Source: Arsenicitalea aurantiaca | Lineage (GTDB): Bacteria; Pseudomonadota; Alphaproteobacteria; Rhizobiales; Devosiaceae | Assembly (NCBI RefSeq): GCF_003994485.1 | Contig: NZ_RZNJ01000008.1 | Location: forward strand, 22,033-86,032 | Direction: 5' to 3' | Length of the DNA: 64,000 nt | In this document: piece by piece, positions 54,060-63,350 of the stretch | How positions within the stretch are numbered: the stretch's first letter is position 1 | Layout of the letters: each line of letters begins with the position of its first letter | Program-made: the position numbers and the translations under genes | Notes under the pieces: model-generated | The model's database searches: none | The model's input: the letters and a program-made list of their open reading frames with translations, nothing else | Told to the model about the DNA's origin: nothing

Positions 54060-57000
54060 TACGCCTCTCCCAACTTGTGGAGGACACCGTTTACGAACAC
54101 GCCAAACGCTCTCCCTAGGACGCTCACGTCCTGGGCCCGCGGCGTCTCCGAGCGGGGCGCGACATGGGATAGATACAGGACACTCACCTTGTCCTTCCGG
54201 AGGCGCGGCAAGCCAAAGGTCCAGCGGTCGTTTGTGGCGTTGAATGCCCCAGCCTTGCTGACAAGCAAGCGAGGCGTGTGGTCTTTGTTGCCGACTACGA
54301 AGTCATCCTGATGCGTCGGTGTGAAGACCACCCAAGCCCCCGCGGCGAACTCACTATTTCCCATTCGTTCCAGCGTGGGGCGTGCTAGCTGTACGATGAA
54401 CGATCCCGATGGGGCACCGCCAACCGCCACCCTAGCGAGCGGCTCTGGCTGCTCGTCGATAGCGAGAGAGGCCGGGTCGTAGACGGGGCAGCCGTCGTCT
54501 TCTGAGGGGAGAAACGCAGGTAGCGTGAATCCAGAGCTGCCGCCTGTTTTTGCCCCAGTGGCCTCCCGAACCGCTGCTGGGAGTGCTCTGTCCACGAGCA
54601 ACTTATCCACTACGACGTGAGGCGCTCCGCTCGCGATGAGTGCTCTGCCGGTCGCTGAGCCGGCCGCGCCGGGCGTCATCGGATGCCCGAGCACCACGAT
54701 CCGACCCGAGAGGTCCAACAGCCTTAGTCCCCCCTCTAGCCGCTCCACTGTATGTCCCGACTCAGTCAGGTCCACCTCTAGCGCTTGAAGGAGGCGTCCT
54801 TCGTCATCGGTCCCGAGTGTAGGCGCTTCACCATGAATGACGTGGCGAATGAATGCCGCGCCCAAGTTGCGGTCGAGATACTTGTGGTCCCACTTGTTCT
54901 TGTAGCTGCGCAGGCACTCGTAGCAGGAATGCGTGCAGTCACAGGACTCCAAGCGCGTGAGGGCCTCCTCGAAGAGCCTTTTCGGATCTGCGGCCGCAGA
55001 GCGCACAAACCCGGCGCCGCCCGGTGTGAGGTCATAAAGGTATACCTCGACTTCGTTCCCCGTCCGGCCTCCGCTTGTCATCGCCACGCGGAACTCAGCG
55101 CCGATATCAGACTCTTCTATGTCCATGATCTTTGCCGCTGCGGAGGCAAGTGCCTCCGCAGCGGTGGTGAGCACAATCTTGGCCACGACCGACCCCGGCG
55201 GTAGGGCGACAGCGCCGGCCAATCGAAAGCGGAATAGAGCGATGTCCGTCTCAAACTCATTGCCTAGGACCACCACCGTGGGGGTACCGTTGCAACTCGC
55301 GCCATGCGGATGATGGTCTGGGTTTGGACGAGGGTGACCGCCCCGCTGGAAGCGGCCAGCAGCCCACCCGTTCGGCTCTGCTCGACCGCACTTCGGGCAA
55401 TAGAGGAAGCCCGGCTTCATCTGATCATGGGAGCCCGTGTTCGTTAGAACGAGCCGCTGCTTGGCAGTCCAGATTTCGTAGCCTGCGCCGTTGGCTGCAA
55501 TGTCCGACCTTTCGGCTGGTCCGCTGTCGGTGAAGGGCGCGCTCAGTTTCGCGCGGGTCGGCCTTGTGGGAGTGGGGCTGTCATCTAGGGGGAGTTCAGC
55601 GTCGAGGTCGACCGGATGCGCGAAGCCCGGCGGACGAAGCCAGCGCGTACCGACCCCTAGGGAACCACCAGAACCACAGGCTGGGCAGTCTAGAACTTGG
55701 CCAACATAGTGTTCGTCGCTCCGCTGCTCGACGCGAGCGTAACCGCAGCGGTCGCACTCGAAGTAGACTTTCATGCCGAACCACGCCTGCCAGCAGTCCC
55801 GGCGGTTGAATGGCGTCCAGATGGCGAACGAGTAGTGGCGCTCACCGTTCACCCAAACCTCTCGACCTGGCGCATAGCCCGATAGCGCTTGGTTGAGACC
55901 GAGTTGCGGAGAGTACTTGAGGACTGCCTTGCGCTCGGTACTCGCGGCCGGATCAAAGACGTGAAAGGTCACCACATCAGTAGGGAACGCGTATCGTGGG
56001 AGCACCCCACGATCAAAGAGACGATCCAGCAACTTCTCCGGATCGAGCCCTCCGTCGGGCGCGTCCTCGGTCCGATCAACGTCCGCCGAGGTGTGCGCTG
56101 CTTCAGGTGCGCCGGTATCGACCGCATCGAAGTCTACGTCGTCACCCCAGCCCATCATTAGCGTGCCACGGGCAGCTTGTGCCTCCTCCCCGCCACCTTC
56201 CGCGACGAGTTCCTCGACGGCGGGTGAGAACTGATCCTCCACCTCCGATGCCTCCAACGGGCCGGCGCCCACCTCGCGGAGTGCGGACAGCAGCGCCAAA
56301 GGCACGTCGTCCACGAACCCTGGTGCCGCAGCAACAACGGACGCAGGGACGATCTCCTCTAACGCACCGCGGACTCGGGCCGCCTCTCGATTGAGCCATG
56401 CCTTGAGGCCGGCGTAGGAGAACTCCATCGCATCTCCGGTCCGGAAGTCCTGCAGCATTCCGAGGCTCTCGAAGACGTTGGAACTGACGCTTTCGTCGTC
56501 GGGATCGGCGATCGCGGCCATCTGGAACATGCTCATCACGAGCGCGAAGCAGTGCCGGCGAATGATCTCAAGGTTGTCCAGGTTCAGCGTCGGGTCAGGC
56601 ACTGGGCCGCTAACCATCGCTGCGGGGTGCGAGTAGAACTCCTGGTCATGGCTGTCCGCGCCGCAGTAGGTAATTACGGTCGAGAGAGCAGAGCCCCGGC
56701 GACCGGCCCGGCCGGCGCGTTGCTGGTAATTTGCCCGCCCAGGCGGCACGTTGCGCAAGGCTACAGCCGTGAGGCTGCCAATGTCGATGCCGACTTCCAT
56801 CGTCGTCGTGCATGACAGAACGTCGATAGGGCCGTCGCGCCGCCCCTCCGGACCCTCAACGTCGAGATCTTGGAACCTCAGTTCATGCCATTCCGCTCGC
56901 GCCACTGCGCCGCTGTTGCTGCTGTCGTTGAGCGCAGCGGAGTGCTCGGCGGCGACGTATGGGTGGGGCGCGTAATCGGGCTCGGCCGCGAGCCTCTCCA

Positions 57001-60000
57001 CATGTCGGCGGAAGTGCCCCTTTCGCGACCGGAACACGGTGTCGGTCGCAGGATCTAGCGCGCTAGTCGTGCCGGTGCAGACCCTGTGGCCCGGACGAAC
57101 GCGGCAGCGATCGGCGGCGAGCGGGTTGAACGGCTGGGCTGTGGTGCACGTATCGCAGCGGCGCCACTCGATTTCCTCTGTAACCACTCGGAGCTTGGCG
57201 GCCCTCAGTATAAATCCATTGGCGGTCTCGTTGGTCCCGAAGACCTTCGAGAGGAACTTCCCCCATTCCGACGGCGCTCCTGTTCGTCCTTTGAGGTTTG
57301 CGTTGAACCACTTCGTACCGACGAAATCCTTCACGAACGATGGAAACGTCGCCTTTGTGCGCCGTATCTTCGCCCCTGTGCTAGCGTCGAGCCACTCGCT
57401 CGGCGTGGTGGGCAGATACAATGCGTGACTAAGGACCGCGTCGTTCAGCCAAAGATCAAGCAGCGCCCAACGGCGCTCTTCCTCGCTAAGGTGAGCGGGC
57501 TCAGGCGGCGCCGGCAACTTCTGGAACGCTCGCAGGTCTGTTGGGTCGAGCGAGGCGCGGATTGTCGCCAAGCCAAGGGCGCTGAGCCCGGTATGTGGGT
57601 CCTTCAGCACCGGATAGAGCGCGAGCATCAGGGCCTTATTTGTACGGTGCGTGTTCAGTTCCGCTGACCTGCTGCGGATTTCCTGCTCCGTGGTTGGCGG
57701 GGCGCTAGTCAGCAATTCCCGGAATAGAGCAAGATCCTCCTCAAAGTGCGGCGCCTGAGCGGGGCGCAGGGTGACACCGTTCATGGCGCAGCCTGTCAGG
57801 AGGGCGGCGTAGGCATGGTCGAGTGTCACCGGACCTCCAAAACGCTGCTCTAGCTGGCTCAACCCGTCCAGGAGCAGCGGCCGCACCGCGTCGCGCATCG
57901 AATACTGTTGAAGTTTCCCGGCAAGCCGTGAGGCTGCTTGTCGCCCGTCGGAGAAGATGAGTGCTTTGCGCCCCTTGAGCGGAGTGTCGACCTCTTGGCG
58001 CGGGGGCTGCTCGAGGACCTGCGAGGAAACGATCTCCTGGAACGGCTCATCGCCTTTCGTCACATGGTCCATTATGTGGTCTGAACCGTCCGCTCCGCAG
58101 CGGAGGCAGTTTTGAAACTCTCCGGGGCTCGTGTCCTTTTGCCCAAGAGGCGGGAGCCATATCTCACGAGCTGCGTCGTTCCCTGATCCTACGCGGCCAG
58201 ACACCGGATCCAGGTACTCGAACCGCGCTCCTGAGCCTGCGGGAGGTTCCTCCAGTGAGAGAAATACGGGCTGGACGACCCCGTCCACGCCGTCCACTTC
58301 ACCGATATCCTCTGCCCACAGATAGTCGGGAGCGCCGGGATCGAACGAATAGGCCTTAAAGTATGCGCAGCCACACGACCGGCACGTGTAAACTTCGAAC
58401 ACCCGCGCTCCACACTCGCATGTCCGACGAGGCTGAGCGTAAAGCGCTCCAGTCGGCGGTAATGTGTCCCAACGCTCTCGCTGAGAGTCGGAGACATGGG
58501 AGCACTGCGGATCCGAGCATGCCCATAAGCCCGGGAGCCCTCGAAAGAATGCATGGGCGCGAGCAGCTAGGAGTGGTGCCTGCTTGCTGTCAGGCTTCGC
58601 CATGGAAGTGAGTTCAACCAAGGCGTTAGTGGCAACGCGGGCAAGATCAGCCTCAACTTCCGGAAAGAGCCGTGAGGCCAGTTCTCCGATCTCCTGAGCC
58701 GGTCCCACGCCTGCAGAGTCACGTTCGAGGTCTTCGTCGGCTACCGCGCCGCTTGTGAGGTTCACGAGGCGACCGGTCACCGGGAACTGCTTGAGCGCGC
58801 GGTGGAGAGCCCTCCCCAACGGATCTCCGTCAGGCGACGCGCTTGCCTCGTCCAGCAGGGACTCAGACGAGACTTGAACGTCTGCCAACTGAAGAACCGG
58901 CATGACCGCGTCAAGACGAGCCGCCAGGTCGCCTTCGTAGACCCGGCGGAGGTCCACTCCCGCAAGCGTCTCCGCAACTCGCCTGTCGCCGGGCCCGGAG
59001 GGATGAGACGCGCGCTTCGTCCCTCTAAGAACCTCAAATCCTTCTGGAGGCTTGCCCGCGAGGTCAGCGGCGAACTTCTTTGCCGCTGAAGGATCTGAAA
59101 ACGACGCGCTCGTACAGATGACCTGCAACTGCTCCGGACGAAGTGCCAGTCGGTTACGCAGGCGGCGGATCAACATCGCCACCTCAGTCCCCTGTGCGCC
59201 TCTGTAAAGGTGGGCCTCGTCCAAAATGAGGATCAGCCGCTCTTCTGGATGATCCGCATAGTACTCGGCGGTCACCCTGAAGATGTCCCGTTCAATGGGA
59301 CGAAGGAGCATGTACTCCAGCATCGAGTAATTGGTGACAAGGAGATCAGGAACCCCCTCCTGCGCCTCGTGCCGCAGGAATAGTTCTGGATCCTCTGGAC
59401 GCTCGACAGTACGGACCCACTCGTCACCTCGCTTCCAAGCGCCCTTGCCCAGCCAGGCGCTCATGCCGTCCTCGCAATCCGGGCTGGTTGGCGGCTTCGC
59501 TGGCCATTTGCCGCGGCGCCGCAACTCGCCGATCAAGCGTTTCACGTCGGCATCAGAAGCTGCGCGATCTTCGAGTTTCGTGAAGAACTCGAGCGGCTCT
59601 TTTAAGCGCGTCCAGTGCTTTTTAGTGTCCTCCTTGCGGCTGCCTGGGTACAGGGTCCGCCCCGTATAGCGAGCGAACTTCATTGGGCGCCCACCTTTGT
59701 CAGTGAACCAGCGTGCGACGTTGTTGTCGCCGAAGAGCACACGCAAGCGGCCGAGTTGATCGTTGACCAGCGCGTTCATCGGGTAGAGGAGCAACGCCCG
59801 AACGGCGCGCGTCGAGAACGAGCTCCCGCACATAGCCTCCTCCGCCATTCGGCCCAATATCGGGAGGAGGAAGGTCTCAGTCTTGCCCGAACCAGTTCCG
59901 GTCGTCACGACGAGGTCACGGAACGGTGGTGTAAGCGCGAGTTCGAGAGCATGCGCCTGGTGGTCGTACGGCGGATCGAAAATAACCCCTCGCTCGCCGA

Positions 60001-60223
60001 GCCATCTCAGAAGGCCCGCCACATCCGACGGAAGCGAAAGTTCCTCATAACGTCGCGAAGCTGCGTACCTCGCGGTGCTCTCTAGGTAGGGTGTCTGCGC
60101 AATAGCCCCACTCCGAAAGAGCAATTCATCTCGTAGATCGACCAAGGCGGGGTTCGAAATATGGTAGGTGGAAGTAATGTAGGTGCGGAGCGCGTCCGAA
60201 TAATGCTGGAGTTCTTCGTACAC
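54059..60223 (-). CDS. druE: Giant DEAH helicase with DUF1998, DruE/DrmA-like
   Basis: 2054 residues, matching the size of DruE. Motif I TTGTGSGKTE (107-116), motif II LDEAHLYRG (about 334), motifs V/VI MEVGIDIG (about 1140) and QQRAGRAGRRG (about 1166). Cys clusters lie at about 580-630 (CSDPQCSH, CRSCGCAYF) and about 1494 (CDRCGYARVE, CPACGSGG). The DUF1998/MZB region at about 1640-1800 carries CDCTHSCYECLRSYKNKWDH. Superfamily 2 helicase probably acting on invading DNA. Two bases after the HTH gene and one-base overlap with the NERD-UvrD gene. DUF1998 helicases are shared by Druantia (DruE) and DISARM (DrmA/DrmB); size and single-chain layout favour DruE. Confidence 0.88.
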   Translation of the reverse strand: MYEELQHYSDALRTYITSTYHISNPALVDLRDELLFRSGAIAQTPYLESTARYAASRRYEELSLPSDVAGLLRWLGERGVIFDPPYDHQAHALELALTPPFRDLVVTTGTGSGKTETFLLPILGRMAEEAMCGSSFSTRAVRALLLYPMNALVNDQLGRLRVLFGDNNVARWFTDKGGRPMKFARYTGRTLYPGSRKEDTKKHWTRLKEPLEFFTKLEDRAASDADVKRLIGELRRRGKWPAKPPTSPDCEDGMSAWLGKGAWKRGDEWVRTVERPEDPELFLRHEAQEGVPDLLVTNYSMLEYMLLRPIERDIFRVTAEYYADHPEERLILILDEAHLYRGAQGTEVAMLIRRLRNRLALRPEQLQVICTSASFSDPSAAKKFAADLAGKPPEGFEVLRGTKRASHPSGPGDRRVAETLAGVDLRRVYEGDLAARLDAVMPVLQLADVQVSSESLLDEASASPDGDPLGRALHRALKQFPVTGRLVNLTSGAVADEDLERDSAGVGPAQEIGELASRLFPEVEADLARVATNALVELTSMAKPDSKQAPLLAARAHAFFRGLPGLWACSDPQCSHVSDSQRERWDTLPPTGALYAQPRRTCECGARVFEVYTCRSCGCAYFKAYSFDPGAPDYLWAEDIGEVDGVDGVVQPVFLSLEEPPAGSGARFEYLDPVSGRVGSGNDAAREIWLPPLGQKDTSPGEFQNCLRCGADGSDHIMDHVTKGDEPFQEIVSSQVLEQPPRQEVDTPLKGRKALIFSDGRQAASRLAGKLQQYSMRDAVRPLLLDGLSQLEQRFGGPVTLDHAYAALLTGCAMNGVTLRPAQAPHFEEDLALFRELLTSAPPTTEQEIRSRSAELNTHRTNKALMLALYPVLKDPHTGLSALGLATIRASLDPTDLRAFQKLPAPPEPAHLSEEERRWALLDLWLNDAVLSHALYLPTTPSEWLDASTGAKIRRTKATFPSFVKDFVGTKWFNANLKGRTGAPSEWGKFLSKVFGTNETANGFILRAAKLRVVTEEIEWRRCDTCTTAQPFNPLAADRCRVRPGHRVCTGTTSALDPATDTVFRSRKGHFRRHVERLAAEPDYAPHPYVAAEHSAALNDSSNSGAVARAEWHELRFQDLDVEGPEGRRDGPIDVLSCTTTMEVGIDIGSLTAVALRNVPPGRANYQQRAGRAGRRGSALSTVITYCGADSHDQEFYSHPAAMVSGPVPDPTLNLDNLEIIRRHCFALVMSMFQMAAIADPDDESVSSNVFESLGMLQDFRTGDAMEFSYAGLKAWLNREAARVRGALEEIVPASVVAAAPGFVDDVPLALLSALREVGAGPLEASEVEDQFSPAVEELVAEGGGEEAQAARGTLMMGWGDDVDFDAVDTGAPEAAHTSADVDRTEDAPDGGLDPEKLLDRLFDRGVLPRYAFPTDVVTFHVFDPAASTERKAVLKYSPQLGLNQALSGYAPGREVWVNGERHYSFAIWTPFNRRDCWQAWFGMKVYFECDRCGYARVEQRSDEHYVGQVLDCPACGSGGSLGVGTRWLRPPGFAHPVDLDAELPLDDSPTPTRPTRAKLSAPFTDSGPAERSDIAANGAGYEIWTAKQRLVLTNTGSHDQMKPGFLYCPKCGRAEPNGWAAGRFQRGGHPRPNPDHHPHGASCNGTPTVVVLGNEFETDIALFRFRLAGAVALPPGSVVAKIVLTTAAEALASAAAKIMDIEESDIGAEFRVAMTSGGRTGNEVEVYLYDLTPGGAGFVRSAAADPKRLFEEALTRLESCDCTHSCYECLRSYKNKWDHKYLDRNLGAAFIRHVIHGEAPTLGTDDEGRLLQALEVDLTESGHTVERLEGGLRLLDLSGRIVVLGHPMTPGAAGSATGRALIASGAPHVVVDKLLVDRALPAAVREATGAKTGGSSGFTLPAFLPSEDDGCPVYDPASLAIDEQPEPLARVAVGGAPSGSFIVQLARPTLERMGNSEFAAGAWVVFTPTHQDDFVVGNKDHTPRLLVSKAGAFNATNDRWTFGLPRLRKDKVSVLYLSHVAPRSETPRAQDVSVLGRAFGVFVNGVLHKLGEA

Positions 60224-60225
60224 CT

Positions 60226-60432
60226 TTAATCCTCGCTGCCTCGCAAAACACTAGCGGCTTCATTGGCGCCGCCCTGACGGACCCACTGATCGACATCTGC
60301 CAGCTTAAGCTTCCAGTGCCGGCCAACGCGGTACGCAGGAAGACCCTTCGTTTCGATCCAACGGTAGATAGTGTCCCGTGAGATACCGAGATGCTCAGCG
60401 ACATCTGTCACGGAGACCCAACGATCGCTCAT
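60226..60432 (-). CDS. Excisionase-type helix-turn-helix protein, leader of minus defence operon
   Basis: 68 residues from ATG 60432. Helix-turn-helix WVSVTDVAEHLGISRDTIYR followed by the wing GLPAYRVGRHWKLKLADVDQ, a form very common at the head of restriction and other defence operons. Two bases separate its stop from the giant helicase start. Probably represses the operon through the short direct repeats at 60494-60510. A much longer open frame running upstream is a shadow of the phage gene. Confidence 0.87.
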   Translation of the reverse strand: MSDRWVSVTDVAEHLGISRDTIYRWIETKGLPAYRVGRHWKLKLADVDQWVRQGGANEAASVLRGSED

Positions 60433-60493
60433 TGCTTCCCATACGTCTGGATACGACTGAGGTGAGGCTATCACAATCGTTATACTGCGGATA

Positions 60494-60510
60494 GAGTCGG
60501 AATGAGTCGG
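60494..60510. promoter_or_regulatory. Two direct repeats one helical turn apart, upstream of minus defence operon
   Basis: GAGTCGG at 60494-60500 and again at 60504-60510, 10 bases apart, 62-78 bases upstream of the HTH gene. A minus-strand TATAAC (60484-60479) lies just downstream and could be a -10 element. Candidate operator; no good -35 seen. Confidence 0.35.
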
Positions 60511-60602
60511 CTTAGATAGCAACTGCGATCCGAGACGAACGGAGGCCGCGACACATACTAGGCTGACGCCCTGTCTGGGCAGTGCGACTGCGCTGCTGCT
60601 CC

Positions 60603-61679
60603 TCAGCCAACTTTCATCCCCCAAAACGAGGTGTGATCGGCGGCGAAGTAGCCGTCCGCGACCCGGAAATACCCCTGCAGCTCGACGGTATCGCCTGCCG
60701 TCAGCGGCACCATGGTCTGCAGCCAGATCGCGGTAGCGAGCGAGACGTGGGTGGCGGAGATTTCCCCGAGGGAGCCGCGGATTTCGGTCGTGCCGTTCAG
60801 CACGAGCCGTCCGCGCATGCGGGCCGTGGCGCTGGCGTTGATCTTGTAGAGCAGCGTCGCGCCGAAGAGGTAGGTGCCGTCCACCGGCGCCACGAAGTGG
60901 TTGTTCGCGGCGTCGAACGCCCCCTGGTCGTTGTAGTCGGTGTTGTTGAGGCCGATCTTCGTCCAGGTCCCGACGCCGACATAGTTGTCGTAGTTCGTGT
61001 AGGCCTTGAAGCGCGGCAGCCGGGGCTGATCGACGATGCCGGTCGCGTTGTCGACGCTCAGCCCGTCGAAGAAGGTGCTGCCGTCGGCCGAGACTGCGAG
61101 GCGGAAGCGGTCCGAGCCGAACAGCCCCACCAGCGCCTTGGTCACGAAGCCGGTCTGCAGTGTCAGGCCGAGATCGTCGCCCGCAGCCTCCTTGTTCATG
61201 GTGTAGAACAGATCGCCGGTGCCGCCCTCGGCGACGGTCTTCGCCGTCCAGAGCGCGGCGTTTAGCTTGGCCGAGAATGGGTTCGACGCATCCGCCGTTG
61301 TGCCGACGCCGAGCAGGGCGAGGTTCTGCAGCGCCGCGGGCGTGGTGCCGACCCAGCCAGACCCGTCGTAGACCATCAGCAGGCCCTCGTCCTCGACCCA
61401 CGCCCGCCAGCCGGTGCGCGGTGGCAGGCGCAGCCAGGCGCCGTCGGTCCAGAGCGCGACGTTCAGGTCCCAGCCCGCCCAGTCACCCGTCGCGCCCGAG
61501 GCGACGATGTAGCGGTCGCCGTCGGTGGGGCTCGCCGGGGGTGCTGCCAGATCCCGGTCGAGCACCGAGAGATGGACGAGACCGTCGAGGATCCGCAGCG
61601 CCTCGTTGTGGGTGACGTGCTTCTGGGCCTGCGCCGCCAGGATGTAGGGCAGCAGGAGATGGGTCGTGGCGTCGGACAT
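60603..61679 (-). CDS. Prophage/GTA DUF2793-domain protein
   Basis: 358 residues. Residues about 1-105 are the DUF2793 domain (HLLLPYILAAQAQKHVTHNE, LRILDGLVHLSVLDRD), found in tail-associated proteins of alphaproteobacterial phages and gene transfer agents. Residues about 225-358 resemble a C1q/TNF-like beta jelly roll (FVAPVDGTYLFGATLLYKIN) that probably trimerises and binds the host surface. It lies directly beside the defence island, in the same orientation as the phage fragments to the right. Confidence 0.87.
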   Translation of the reverse strand: MSDATTHLLLPYILAAQAQKHVTHNEALRILDGLVHLSVLDRDLAAPPASPTDGDRYIVASGATGDWAGWDLNVALWTDGAWLRLPPRTGWRAWVEDEGLLMVYDGSGWVGTTPAALQNLALLGVGTTADASNPFSAKLNAALWTAKTVAEGGTGDLFYTMNKEAAGDDLGLTLQTGFVTKALVGLFGSDRFRLAVSADGSTFFDGLSVDNATGIVDQPRLPRFKAYTNYDNYVGVGTWTKIGLNNTDYNDQGAFDAANNHFVAPVDGTYLFGATLLYKINASATARMRGRLVLNGTTEIRGSLGEISATHVSLATAIWLQTMVPLTAGDTVELQGYFRVADGYFAADHTSFWGMKVG

Positions 61680-61686
61680 GGGATCC

Positions 61687-61905
61687 TCAGAAAGTCAGCG
61701 TGGCGGTCTTGGGCGCTCCTCGCCCGACGAGGGCGGAGAGCTGGTAGATGCGGATGTCGAGCGTGTCGCCGGGGCCGAGCGGCACGCCCCAGTCGGCGGT
61801 CTGCTGGGCGGCGGTGTAGACCGCGCTGGTGGTGGCCGTGCTCAGCACGCGCTTCACCGTTGCGCCGTCGAGGATCTCGACCTCGAGGGCGTCACAGGCG
61901 GCGAG
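61687..61905 (-). pseudogene. C-terminal fragment of a GTA/phage tail host-specificity protein
   Basis: About 70 residues (LEVEILDGATVKRVLSTATT, YTAAQQTADWGVPLGPGDTL, RIYQLSALVGRGAP) resemble the end of the large tail/host-specificity protein that normally precedes DUF2793 genes. Upstream of about 61905 the homology stops and the complementary strand becomes an ABC ATPase. The full protein would need many hundreds of residues more, so this is a truncated remnant. Confidence 0.6.
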
Positions 61906-62835
61906 TTGCGCATCGACGGAACGCTGATCAATCGCCTCCCTCCCAAGGACAGGGACATCGCGATGGTTTTTCAAAGCTATGCGCTCTACCCGCACATGAA
62001 CGTCGGGGACAATCTCCGGTTTACGCTGAAGCTGGCACAGACGCCGAAGGCCGAGATCGAATCTGCGATCGCAAGAGCTGCTGAAATCCTGGGCTTATCA
62101 GATCTGATGGAACGGTATCCGCGGGAACTCTCAGGGGGGCAGCGCCAGCGCGTCGCCATGGGCCGCGCTCTTGTGCGCGAACCAAAGGTGTTCCTGTTTG
62201 ACGAACCCCTTTCAAATCTCGACGCCAAGCTCAGGGTGCAGATGCGCGCGGAGATCAAGTCGCTCCACCAGCGGCTGGCAACCACGACCATCTATGTCAC
62301 CCATGACCAGGTGGAGGCGATGACGATGGCTGACAAGATCGTCGTCATGCGGGATGGGCGGGTCGAGCAGATGGGCTCCCCGCTCGAACTTTACGATGAG
62401 CCCGACAACATCTTTGTCGCAGGCTTTATCGGCTCGCCCGCGATGAATTTTCTGGAGGGCCGGTGCGTTGACCGGCAATTCGTCACGACGGGCGGGACGA
62501 GCCTGCCCGCGCCCTTTTCCTCGGCCGAGGCGCGAACCTATGGTGTGCGGCCGGAACACATCATGCTGTCGGAGACGGGACTGCCGGCAAGGATCGTGAT
62601 GCTCGAACCCACCGGCTCGGAAACTGTCGCGACGCTGGAACTTGGGTCGCATCTGGTGAACGCCCTCTTCCGGGAGCGAATGCCGCAAAAGGTCGGCGAC
62701 GCCATCACCGTCTCAATCGCACCTGATCGCGTGGCACTTTTCAATGAGGATGGCAATAGAATCCGGAACCATGACATGCACGTCGCGATGGCGGGACTTT
62801 CCGACAGACTCGCAGTTCAGGAGACACACCTCTGA
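61885..62835 (+). pseudogene. ABC sugar-transport ATPase (UgpC/MsmX type), N-terminus lost
   Basis: From GGELRIDGTLINRLPPKDRD on, the sequence is a normal MalK/UgpC-type ATPase: Q-loop FQSYALYPHMNV, signature LSGGQRQR, Walker B VFLFDEPLSNLD, H-loop THD, then the TOBE region to the stop at 62835. The first 60 or so residues with Walker A (GPSGCGKST) are missing; the frame instead runs into antisense phage sequence. It cannot bind ATP normally and has no start codon in context. Junction at about 61885-61915. Confidence 0.85.
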
Positions 62836-63350
62836 CATCGGGCTATTGCCGCGCGACGCGCTAGGGGGCGAAGCTTTCCAACATTGGCCAGGGGTCCGGG
62901 GTTGGTCCTGATACGGTTCGGGCGTGGCTCGATGCATCAGACTTCGCGTCTTACCGCCGGAGGAAGGTCCTCAAGGAGGTAATCGGCGGCCAAGGGCAAG
63001 CGGCGCAGGTTTGCTCACACTGCCGAAACAGACAAGGTGATTGAGGATCATCTGTCAGCAGGCGAGACCTTCCTCTCGATTGCGCGTGAGCTTGAAACCA
63101 CGCGGCGAGTTGTTCGGGCTCGCGTCAGGTTTGTACAGGCTAAGCGCCTATTGCATCAATCGGCAAGATGATCCTGGCCGTGTACTCTAATCACCGGACC
63201 GAGCAGTTGACGCCAGATCGCCCCTGCTCGCCAATCCTTTTCGACCAAGGCGCGCGTCAGGATGAATCGTCTGGTCGACCTACAAGAACAGCAGTGCAGC
63301 GGGTAACGTTCAGACTAGGGCCTCAGGCCGCTTGCGAATGCGACAAACAC
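62836..63350 (+). other. Transposase/HTH remnants between ABC fragment and terminase gene
   Basis: A plus frame at about 62865-63044 reads AKLSNIGQGSGVGPDTVRAW then LDASDFASYRRRKVLKEVIG, like the helix-turn-helix of an ISL3-type transposase. An overlapping frame at 62983-63171 reads KRRRFAHTAETDKVIEDHLS then SIARELETTRRVVRARVRFV, another HTH-like piece with no usual start codon except GTG 63037. GGAGG at 62975-62979. Both look like scraps of mobile-element genes. From 63172 to 63350 I see nothing. Confidence 0.4.

Noticed and set aside
54059..60223. Classifying the locus simply as DISARM
   Set aside because: No DNA methylase, no separate DrmB or DrmC (PLD) gene, and DUF4338 is present, which belongs to Druantia.
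60433..61401. Long upstream extension of the HTH frame on the minus strand
   Set aside because: It reads through the DUF2793 gene in a wrong frame; the real HTH gene starts at 60432.
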